Shown here one piece after another: positions 46,971-56,008 of a stretch of 64,000 bases of DNA. A program made the translations under genes and the position numbers. Each line of letters starts with the position of its first letter. The first letter of the stretch is position 1. The notes under the pieces were generated by a model. It was not told the origin of the DNA, made no database searches, and saw only the letters and a program-made list of their open reading frames with translations. Source of the DNA: Megascapheus bottae (Eukaryota; Chordata; Mammalia; Rodentia; Geomyidae); the NCBI GenBank assembly GCA_024803745.1, contig JANJXV010000014.1, forward strand, positions 1,770,001 to 1,834,000. The letters are read 5' to 3'.

Positions 46971-47480
46971 GTGCCATTCCTATTGGAATTACCTTGTTAC
47001 AAGCTTTGAAAACAGTTTTCTTTTGATTGTTTTTTCTTCCTCAGTTGTCACAAAGACCTTCACATAAAATCACTCTCTCCTATTAAAGTAATTATTGAAA
47101 CTCTCTTCAATAATGACTACTCCTTTTAGTTTTCCTCCTCATATTCCAAAGACCGGATGCAGAAATTGCTTTTGCTGGGTCAGGATCAAGACTGTACAGA
47201 CATACTAGCTTCTAAGCAGGAAAATTTCCTTTGACTAATCAACGAGAATGTTGAAGAAACACTTCTCTTTGGAAATACGACCTTGTAGAAAATGTCTATG
47301 ACGGATCACAGATTTTAGCCCAGGGAATAGAAAATCCAATACAGTATACATAGTTTCAATGAGACATATGTATTTCTGGACGAAGAAATGTAATTGCTAC
47401 TGGGAAATCAATAGCAGAAAGGCGATTTTGGGTGATCTCATCAGAGGTAATATCTGTTAAAACTATTTAATCTCTTTGAT
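46971..47480. promoter_or_regulatory. Candidate conserved non-coding element(s)
   Basis: Repeat-free 500 bp with GATAAACAATCAAGG (SOX/forkhead-like), CTATTAAAGTAATTATTG, CCTTTGACTAATCAACG (TCF-like CCTTTGA beside CTAATCAA), TATGACGGATCACAG and GGCGATTTTGGGTGATC. CpG words survive here in an otherwise CpG-poor area, which would fit constraint. No gene. Confidence 0.35.
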
Positions 47481-48129
47481 TCACAAGAAAGATGTTGAGC
47501 TGCTGAGTACAATGACATTATTTGAATTACATCCCTGTTACTTGAATGATAGTAGGAGTGGCACTGTTAATTCATCGATTCCACTACTTAATTCTGAAAT
47601 ATTGACTGCAACTTGTCTTCAGCTAACGTTATGTCTTTATAATACTGAAGGAAAAAAAATCAATTCAATGTGAAAAATGTTTTCTTTTTTTTTCAAATGT
47701 GGAATCATGGATGGAAACAATGTGTGAGAAGACTTTTAAAAAATGTTTTCATCTGGTTGTTTTATTACTTTCTAAACTATTTGTAAACTATGAAAAATTT
47801 AAGTTTTTTTGTCTTCCTGAAACAGTTGCTTCAAAAATAAATAATATACTTTGGAGATAATAGATGTGGAATGATTTTATCATTTTCATATGTAGCTTGC
47901 TTGAAACATTAACTCGAACAAGACAAAGTGCCTAAAATGTGTTTTTGTTTCACTTTCCTTCCCTAGTTTAGATGAAAGTACATTAAAAATATTATTACTT
48001 ACAACTTTATCATAAGAAAAGGATGAATCCTGAAACATCAAAGATACTTGTCTGGTAATGATTTAAACAAATTCAATGTTTTTGTCAAAATTAGGAAAGG
48101 AACAGCACAACTTGATTTCTAAATTCCTT
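47481..48129. other. AT-rich unique DNA
   Basis: A 65-codon frame (47,476-47,673) has no homology. Nothing else is seen. Confidence 0.5.
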
Positions 48130-48210
48130 CCTTTATGAGGTCGGAGTACTAGCATTTGAACTCAGTCTCATGCTTGCTAGATAAGTGCTCAATCATTTAA
48201 ACTGTGCACC
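48130..48210 (-). mobile_element. tRNA-like SINE monomer, old
   Basis: 'agtactagcatttgaactca' and 'catgcttgctagataagtgc' are the complement of an ID-like monomer. Confidence 0.5.
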
Positions 48211-48249
48211 CAGTTTTTGTTGTTTTTGTTTTTGTTGTTGTTGTTTTTA

Positions 48250-48570
48250 GGTAGATAGGATCTCACACTTTCCTGCTGGACCCAGCTTTGGATCATGATT
48301 TTTCTTTTTGCCAGTCTTGGGCATGGACTCAGGGTCTGAACACTGACCTTGGGTTCTTTTTCTCAAGGCTAGAGCTCTACCACTTGAGCCTCAGCACCAT
48401 TTATGGCTTTTTTCTATGTATGTGGTACTGAGGAATTGAACCCTGGTCTTCACGCATGCTAGGCAAGCACTCTACCACTAGGCCAAAGTCCCAGCCCTGG
48501 ATCATGATTTTTCTACCTTCTCTTTCCAAGCAACTAGGATTATAGAAGTGAGCTACCACACCCTGCCACT
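48250..48570 (-). mobile_element. 7SL-like SINE split by an IDL-Geo insertion
   Basis: The two halves (48,250-48,305 and 48,498-48,570) join across the insertion: the left part has 'ctcacactttcctgctggac', the right 'ccaagcaactaggattatag' and 'gtgagctaccacaccctgcc'. This is a 7SL-type monomer without a visible Geo part. Confidence 0.7.
48306..48497 (-). mobile_element. IDL-Geo dimeric SINE, nested
   Basis: Complement of 'gccagtcttgggcatggact', 'tagagctctaccacttgagc', 'atgtatgtggtactgaggaa', 'gctaggcaagcactctacca'. A perfect 17-bp TSD TGGATCATGATTTTTCT (48,289-48,305 and 48,498-48,514) lies within the older SINE, so this one is younger. Confidence 0.95.
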
Positions 48571-50931
48571 TAACTCCCCTGTCTATCCTCTTACTAAAGG
48601 TAAGAAAACTTTGCCTTTTTCCTCTTTCAGATATCAAGTCTATCCCGTTTATCCTATCTGACCTGCTCATTCGAGAAAACTCATAACAAATTCTGGAGTG
48701 ACCCTTTCCATATGTATGAAGACACCAACTTGACTTTTTCAGGGAGGAAAAGTTTATGCAACATGGCCTGGGCAATTGTCCCAAGAGCTCTGCAGTCCTT
48801 GAGTGGATAGGGAAGTTCCAGTACTTGAAAGTAGTGACATCAGGTGGCTGAAATGGGTGGAGTGTCCATTTTCTGGGAAGCTGATTTCTTTCGGAGCATT
48901 TTAGTAGGTCATATATATTATAGACTAAAAGCAGTTCTCTTAAAGAATAAAGACCTGTACAAAGAAGGCACAGATTTAATGACAGTGAAATATGCTTTTT
49001 TACTGCTTTAAAAATTATAACTTACTTTTAACTAGGGGATAAGAACTGTAGAGAATATCCTGTATTTTCTCTTTGTAGGTTTATTGTGAGTAGCTTGTAT
49101 ATAACCCTGCATTTCTCAGGGGATCTACTCACTGTTTTCCAGCCAACAATATGACAAGGTTCTATTAATGTGCCAAAGGATTTGGATGTTACAATTGAGA
49201 AATCAAGGACATGATCATTTGGTTAACTTTAGGTTCCTTGAATATTTGTTTTATGACTGGTTCACAAAAAAAGCTTAGCTTTCATAGCAGCTCTAAGTGT
49301 CCCAAGAGAGAAACAGACAAGGGGACAGACTGTGGATAAGGTATGTGTTGGGGAGAGACAGTCCCACCGACTGTTTTGCTAGAAAGTCTAGCTCCTGTCA
49401 AGACTCATCTTGGGGAAAATCTGGTTCTTTGTCAACATTCACCTGCTCTGGAAAGGCTTTTCCTCTTTTCCTACTTTCTCCTGCCCGCAAGTACAATTTA
49501 ATGTAGTTAGCCAAGGTTTCCTCTCTGTAGTCCTTACCTATTCTGGACTTTGTCTATTCCTTGTGTAGACAGATTTTCCTATTATGTTCTACCTGCATTC
49601 TTCCCTATTTTCACTAAATATGTACTTCTGTTTTCCAAGGAAACAAGAGCAGACCTGTTGATCTAATTCCTATTAGAGTTTGATATATTGTTAAATACAT
49701 TGTGCATCATAAGGAGGGGTTAGTTCCTGGGGTGTTGTCAGGTGCCTTACACTTTTAGCTGATTTGAGACCAACACTTTGATTCAAAGGTGGCACATTTT
49801 CACTAGTGAGACTTCAGGAGCCATGTTTCAAATCTGTGCATGTAATATTTTGGGGACAAGGAGGACACATCTTTTAACTTCTTCAAAAATCATGCACACA
49901 GACAATTACATTCTCCAGGTAAAGAAGGACCAGGAAACTGGGAGACTCCAGAGCATCTGTTTTGCATAGTCTGATCTCATCTCTATGGAGGGAGGAGGTG
50001 CTGGCACAGAGCAATCTGCAGGAGAACGTGACTGACTTGCTCTGTTAACAGGAAGACCTAGAACTGAACATACATTTCTTCTCTGAGAGGCTGGCACCAA
50101 ACAAGGGTACTCAGCACCCCTCCCACACTCACATATGGATGCATCCAGGAGCCTTGGCCTCACCCCAGGGTTCGCCTGCAGGATGGTTCTTAAAAGATCA
50201 GAAAGACAAATAATTCAGAGGAGCCTGATTTCTACTTAGACTATGTAATCTCACAACCCATTGCCATTTTATTTCAAATGCTTATATGCTGTAGTTCATA
50301 CCTTCACTTTTTTTTCTACTGTCTCTGAAAACAGCACTTTTTGCTTCTGATTATATACTGACTTAAGGTCAAAAGACAAAATAATGCCTACAGCACTTTG
50401 ATTTGACACTGTCTACGTTTCACTTTGCTTGGCTGATCCAAGATTTTCTGAATGTCCTCATAGCCTAGCCAAAAAATATTGAGTTATCGACTATACAGAG
50501 ACCCAGTTTAGCTTTAATCTCTTAGATAATTTACCCATTTGACATATAGTGATTTCCAGTGAGAACCGCGGGTACCATTGTTAGTTCTTAGTAATTATGT
50601 GATTTCTGTGTGTAAATTCATCTTTCACACAAGTAAATGCACACAGGCAAAGGAATTTCCAATGCTGCCCTACGTGGGCACACATTCACATACTAATAAA
50701 TGTCTGTTCTTCCTTTAATGATTACTTCTCCATTTGTAGCCCTGCTCATCTTATGATTACATGATAGTAAATATAGAAAGATACTTATCCAAAACAAATT
50801 GCAGTCATAATCATTCAGTTCTAGGAATGAGTGACATCAAGATCAGACACATGAAATAAAGCAGAGATTTTTTTTTCTGGGAAAGTGGCACCATCATCCA
50901 ATAGTAATCAAAAGTTTTATGAGTGCAAGAG
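48571..50931. other. Unique DNA, no gene
   Basis: About 2.3 kb without named repeats. The frames of 63-85 codons (for example 49,297-49,506 plus and 49,906-50,163 minus) lack homology. The part 49,970-50,170 is slightly GC-richer. Nothing can be assigned. Confidence 0.5.
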
Positions 50932-50945
50932 GAAACAAGTCATTT

Positions 50946-51153
50946 ATTATTATTTGTGGGTCATGGGGCTTGAACTTGGCCTGGGCCCTGTCTCTGAGCT
51001 CTTCAGCTCAAGGCTACCACCCTACTCCTGGGCTTGGGCATTGTCCCTGAGCTCTTCAGCTAAGGCTACCACCCTACCCTTGAGCCAAGCCCCACTTCCC
51101 ATTTTCTAGAGTTTATTTGGAGATAAGAGTCTCAGGTTCTTTTGTGCCTGGGT
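50946..51153 (-). mobile_element. 5'-truncated 7SL-Geo SINE with internal tandem duplication
   Basis: The Geo segment is present twice: 50,979-51,025 and 51,032-51,077 (both with 'tgagctcttcagct' and 'aaggctaccaccctac'). The head stops at 'gtgcctgggtg', so the 7SL part is truncated. A perfect 14-bp TSD GAAACAAGTCATTT (50,932-50,945 and 51,154-51,167) encloses it. Confidence 0.93.
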
Positions 51154-51167
51154 GAAACAAGTCATTT

Positions 51168-51276
51168 TTATTTTTCCTAACAAATGATGATCTTGACTAA
51201 ACTGTGATGAAATTGACTCAATCCACAAAGAGTTGCCATTCCGAAATGGCAATTTGTTCTTCCCATACAATGCAGA

Positions 51277-51320
<44 letters not shown>

Positions 51321-51437
51321 CACTCCATCATTGCTGATGGTGGTGTGCAATGTTCAATATAGTGATGCAAAATTCATAGAATTGTTTTTTATGTTATATT
51401 AGTATAAATTAGCTGTACTGGGTGCTTCCTTTCAATA
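51168..51437. other. Unique DNA with GT repeat
   Basis: Contains a (GT)n tract of about 20 units at 51,280-51,319. Otherwise nothing is identified. Confidence 0.8.
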
Positions 51438-51464
51438 TGTCCACTTATGGATATAATGCATCTT
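51438..51464. repeat. LINE-1 target-site duplication, copy 1
   Basis: 27 bp starting TGTCCACTTATGG, identical to 53,047-53,073. The first two bases could also be L1-derived microhomology. Confidence 0.93.
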
Positions 51465-53046
51465 TTTTTTTCTTTTTTTGATATTTTTTTATTGTAATTA
51501 ATAAAAGGGTTACATGATATTTGCCAGATAGATGGTGTATTAATTCCCATACATTGATACCCTTTCACATGTCTTGGTCCCCATTACCCTCCTCCCACCC
51601 CCCATCTTGTTCCCCCCCCTTCCCTATCCAATTTCAAATAACCAAATACAAATATATCCAATATATCAGGTAACAAAGTGAGATACTGTAACAATATGAG
51701 ATAACCAAGGGACAGCAAAAGAGATGAGAGATAACATAGTACCTTAAGGACAACAATCATTCATTATATGGCTTTTGTTTCTATATCCTAGAGGTCCTTT
51801 CAATTAGCATCATACTATATGGCCTTATGTATCAAGGTTTTGCTCTATTGCAAATCTCTGCTAGTAGAGCCCAAGATTTCTACTGATTATGACAAATGAG
51901 GAAAACCATTGAGCCTAAGTTCCTTTGAGTCTGGCTTACTTCACTTAATATGATTTTTTCTAAGTCTTTCCATTTCCTAACAAATGGGGCAATGTCATTC
52001 TTTCTGACAGCAGCATAGAATTCCATTGTGTATAAATACCACACCTTGTTGATCCACTCATCAACTGAGGGACATCTAGGTTGGTTCCATATCTTTGCTA
52101 TGGTAAATAGTGCTGTAATGAACATCGTTGTGCTAGTGAATTTAGTATGTCCTTGTTTCTGGATGATTGGGTAAATGCCAAGTAGTGGAATTGCTGGGTC
52201 ATATGGGAGCTCTATTTTTAGTCTTTTGAGGCACTGCCATACTGCTTTCCATAGTGGTTGAATGAGTTTGCACTCCCACCAACAGTGTAGTAGGGATCCC
52301 TCCTGGCCACATCCCCTCCAGCATCTGTTGTTATTAGTTTTCCTGATCCTGGCCATTCTAACTGGAGTGAGGTGGAATCTTAGAGTTGTTTTGATTTGCA
52401 TTTCTTGTATGACCAGAGATGTTGAGCATTTCTTCATGTGTCTATAGGCCATTCTTATTTCTTCTTCAGAGAAGACTCTCTTGAAGTCTTTGGCCCATTT
52501 TTTAATGGGATCGTTGCTCCTTTGGAGATTAGTTTTGGATTGATTCAATTTTTTGAGCTGTTGATATATTTTAGATATGAGGCCTTTGTCTGTTGTATGG
52601 TTGGTGAAGATCTTCTCCCACTCTGTAGGCTTCCTAATTAATTTACTAGCTATGTCCTTTGCCATACAAAAGCTCTGCAGTTTAATGCAGTCCCACTTAT
52701 CTAGTCTTTCTCTGATTTGTTGTGATTCTTGGTCCTTACTAAGAAAGTTTCTACCTGTGCCAAGGAGGCCTAGTGTATCTCCTATTCCTTCTGGTAAAGT
52801 TTTCATTGTGTTGGCTTTTACCTCGAGGTCTTTTGATCCATTTGGAGTTAATTCTAGTACAGGGTGACAAAGAAGGATCCAACTTTAGTTTTCTGCAGGT
52901 GCTTAACCAGCTCTGCCAGCACCACTTGTTGAAGAGGCTGTCTTTCTTCCATTCTATTTTTTTTGCTCCCTTTTCAAAGATTAGGTGGCCATAGGTCTGT
53001 GGTTTAATATCGGGGTCCTCAGTTCTATTCCATTGGTCTTCAGGCC
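51465..53046 (-). mobile_element. 5'-truncated LINE-1 (ORF2 C-terminus and 3' UTR)
   Basis: The minus strand has a 308-codon ORF2 stretch (52,806-51,880) reaching the natural ORF2 stop, including Cys-Gly ... Leu-His-Cys-Trp-Trp-Glu-Cys (zinc-knuckle-like region) and the Tyr-Thr-Met-Glu-Phe-Tyr-Ala-Ala motif. Further ORF2 sequence upstream (53,046-52,840) is in another frame: an extra A in the run at 52,831-52,834, compared with the 30-kb copy, shifts it. The 3' UTR has a polypurine G-rich tract (antisense C-runs 51,586-51,619), AATAAA and an A-rich tail (51,465-51,480). Not capable of autonomous movement. Confidence 0.95.
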
Positions 53047-53073
53047 TGTCCACTTATGGATATAATGCATCTT
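53047..53073. repeat. LINE-1 target-site duplication, copy 2
   Basis: Perfect match to 51,438-51,464, closing the insertion. Confidence 0.93.
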
Positions 53074-53330
53074 GATCAGAGTTACTTCTGTTACTTCTCT
53101 CCACCCCTCCGTACTCCAATCAGTCTCATCAAGTTTTCCTGTTCCAGTTTCATATGTGTACATAGATATTATAACTATATTTGTTCTCTCTCCCTTCCCA
53201 CTGTTTCCTATATTCCAATAAAGATGTGTCTCAACTTCCTCATGTTCCTTTTTATACACTCCCTGAATTCATAGAATTCTTAGTAAACTTGAGCAGAGAA
53301 AAATGTATATGAGAAGTAAAAGATTGGAAC

Positions 53331-53600
53331 AGTTAGCTGAGTGCTAGTGGCTTTTGGTGAGTGCTGGTGAGTGCTGGTGGCCATCTATTTAGGATGCTGA
53401 GACCTGAAGATCATGATTTGAATCCAGCCCAGACAAGAACATCTGTGAGGGTCTTTTTCTCTAATTTATTACCAAAAAGTTGTAAGTGGAGCTCTGGCTT
53501 GAGTGCTAGCCCTGAGTAAAAGCTAAGGAACAATACCTAGGAACACCTAGGTCTTGAGTTCAAGTCACACAAACACACACACACACACACACACATGTTA
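53331..53600 (+). mobile_element. 7SL-Geo SINE with 5' tandem repeat and (AC)n tail
   Basis: 'gtgagtgctggtgagtgctg' shows a head motif duplicated two or three times; then 'tctatttaggatgctgagac', 'aatttattaccaaaaagttg', 'gcttgagtgctagccctgag' and an (AC)n run of about 13 units (53,571-53,596) at the tail. Confidence 0.87.
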
Positions 53601-53687
53601 AAACAACACAGATTGGAATCAAGTATATTTGCTCTGTAAAGGAAGGTATTGGTTAGCATTATTTTGTCATCTTAAAAATATCTATAT

Positions 53688-53705
53688 AAAAGTGAGTGCT
53701 AGGGA
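53688..53705. repeat. LINE-1 target-site duplication, copy 1
   Basis: AAAAGTGAGTGCTAGGGA, identical to 54,095-54,112. Confidence 0.9.
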
Positions 53706-54094
53706 GATTTGCAATAGAGCAAAACCTTGATACAAAAGGCCATATAAGTATGATGCTAAATGAAAGGATCTCTAGGATATAGAAACACAACCCATATAAT
53801 GAATGATTGTTGTTCTGAAGGTACTATGTTATCTCTCATCTCTTTTTACGTCCCTCGGTTATCTCATATTGTTACAGTATCTCACTTTGTTACCTGATAT
53901 ATTGGATATATTTGTATGTGGTTATTTGAAATTGGATAGGGAAGGGGGGAAAACAAGATGAGAGGTGGGGGTGGGGGCAAGGGTAATAGGGACCCAGACA
54001 TGTGAAAGGGTATCAGTGTATGGGAATTAATGCACCATCTATCTGGAAAATATCATGTAACCCTTCTATTAATTACAATAATAAATATATGAAA
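53706..54094 (+). mobile_element. LINE-1 3' end fragment (about 390 bp)
   Basis: It starts within the end of the ORF2/3' UTR region ('gatttgcaatagagcaaaac') and runs through the G-rich tract (53,943-53,980), 'gtgaaagggtatcagtgtat' and 'taacccttctattaattaca' to a short A-tail. An 18-bp perfect TSD. It is the inverse of the 3' part of the copy at 51.5 kb. Confidence 0.95.
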
Positions 54095-54330
54095 AAAAGT
54101 GAGTGCTAGGGACTCACATCTGTAATCCTAATTACTTGGGAGGCAGAAATATGGATGATAATTTGAGGCCAGTTTGTGAAAAAAGTTCATAATATCCTAA
54201 CTCAACAGAAAAATTCAGATCTAGTGTGACAATTTTGTCATCTAAGCTATGGTAAGAAATATAAAGAAGAAGATTATAGTTCAGGCCACCAAAAAGTAAC
54301 ACTTTATACAAAAATAACCACAGTAAAAAG
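54095..54330 (+). mobile_element. TSD copy and 7SL-like SINE, degraded
   Basis: After the TSD copy, 'actcacatctgtaatcctaa' and 'ttacttgggaggcagaaata' give a 7SL-type head. The LINE-1 seems to have landed at or near the 5' end of this older SINE. The remainder is not Geo-like. Confidence 0.6.
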
Positions 54331-54337
54331 AAGGGGG

Positions 54338-54412
54338 AGTTATGGCATAAGGGATTGAGTGCTTGCCAAGCAAGTGTGAATCCCAAAGTTCAAACCCTAG
54401 TGCCACCAAAGT
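54338..54412 (+). mobile_element. tRNA-like SINE monomer
   Basis: 'gttatggcataagggattga', 'gtgcttgccaagcaagtgtg' and 'caaaccctagtgccaccaaa': an ID-type Ala-tRNA-derived monomer without Geo. Confidence 0.65.
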
Positions 54413-54479
54413 AAACAGCTAAATAAATAATTTCATATCAGGTAAATGTCTGGATAATAACAGAGTACTGACTCTGTCA

Positions 54480-54575
54480 CATTTTTCATGGGTAACACTT
54501 TATTTGCTTTATTTTCATTTGATTCTCACAATTACTTTATTGGCAGAAACTATTATTTATACATGCGTATACATT
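54480..54575 (-). mobile_element. MIR/L2-type relic
   Basis: 'tttcatttgattctcacaat' and 'actattatttatac' resemble the antisense of a MIR 3' region. Low-certainty assignment. Confidence 0.35.
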
Positions 54576-55527
54576 TGAAAAACGTGCAATAGTCAACACA
54601 TGAATCTGAAATCTGACACCCCCTACTCCCCAGCAGATCTCAATGACTTTTGGGGAGCTGTGTTAGGATACAGGGGAAGGGCAATTTATTTGGCCCAAAA
54701 TTTACTATTGATGTGCTGTATAGCATCATGATTATTGTATGCACACGCATGTGTGTAACACACGTTGGACTTTTTGTCAACAGTTATTTTCCCTCTCATT
54801 TTCTATTACCATCATCTTACAAAAGATAAATCTGCTCACTTTGAAGTCTTTGAATCTTGTTTCCAATCAAATTTCATGGACCTTCATAATTCTTAGAAAA
54901 GTCACCTGTAGAACTCTTGAGAGACATTTTAAGACAAAAACTCATGGAAATTCTTAGAGAGAAAGGCTATGTCTCAGAGCCATCTTTCCAGATGCTATAA
55001 TGGCTAATGCCATTTTACCTTCAACTCTACCCCGCTCCTTTTCTGTCTTTTTTGTGGCTTGAGGCCTTTACAACTTTTGCATCTCTTTTGCTCAGAGATC
55101 AGGCTCCCTGACACTGTACCTCTGTGCTGCTTGGAAAGACAACTTAAAATATACAATCTCCAGACGGGAATGATTTAGCAAAATTAAAAACAGACAGAAG
55201 GCAGAGAAGGCGGGAGGTGTCAAATGTTTCCTCTACCCCACTATCAGTTTGATGTGGTGGCCTTGTTCTTACCTAGTCTCCTTTTATGCTGTTCACTACC
55301 CAAAGTCAAAAATGTCTGAAATGTTAACAGAATAAACATGAATAGAGATATGAATTATCCTTCCTCTCCCTCACAAACCCAGCACATGGAGTTTTAACTG
55401 TAACTTATTTAAACTCAATTTTGCTTCAACCTTAGACTAAAAGAGACTTTTTTCAGATAGTCTCAAGAACTATTGTAAAACATGTAACTACTTGGAAAAA
55501 TCTGCTTAGTCACCTCATAAGAAAACT
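54576..55527. other. Unique DNA, no gene
   Basis: A 72-codon frame at 54,739 lacks homology. Nothing else is recognised. Confidence 0.5.
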
Positions 55528-56008
55528 ATTACTTTTTTTTTCTTTTGTGCCCATCCTGGGACTTGAATTTAGGACCTGGGCATTGTTCTTGAATTGTTTT
55601 GCTTAAGGCTAGACCTCTACCACTTAAGATACAGTTCTACTTCCAGCTTTATGAGATGATTAAATGGAGATAAGAATCTCATGGACTTGGGCCAGGAGTT
55701 TGGCCTAGCGGTTAAAGTGCTTGCCTAGCATGCATGAAGACCCGGGTTTGATTCCTCGGTACCACATACATAGAAAAAAGCCGGAAGTGGTGCTGAGGCT
55801 CAAATGGTAGAGCTCTAGCCTTGAGAAAGTCCAAGGACAGTGCTCAGGCCCTGAGCTCAAGCCCAGGACTGGCAAAAAAAAAAAAAAAAAAAAAAAAAAA
55901 AGAATCTCATGGACTTTCCTGCCAAAGCTGTCTCTGAACTACGACCCTCTGATCCCAGCTTCCTGAATAGCTAGGATTATATGTAAGAGCCATTGGGGTC
56001 CAGCAAAA
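55528..56008 (-). mobile_element. 7SL-Geo SINE split by an IDL-Geo insertion
   Basis: The Geo part is at 55,545-55,640 (complement of 'agacctctaccacttaagat'), the linker at 55,650-55,688, the 7SL head at 55,917-56,008 ('cagcttcctgaatagctagg'). The two halves rejoin across 55,689-55,899. Confidence 0.92.
55689..55899 (+). mobile_element. IDL-Geo dimeric SINE, youngest-looking copy
   Basis: IDL with box A TGGCCTAGCGG (55,701) and box B GGTTTGATTCC (55,745); Geo with A-box-like GGCTCAAATGG (55,798) and B-box-like GAGCTCAAGCC (55,853); a pure A-tail of about 28 nt; perfect 17-bp TSD AAGAATCTCATGGACTT (55,672-55,688 and 55,900-55,916). The unbroken tail suggests a recent insertion. Confidence 0.97.
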
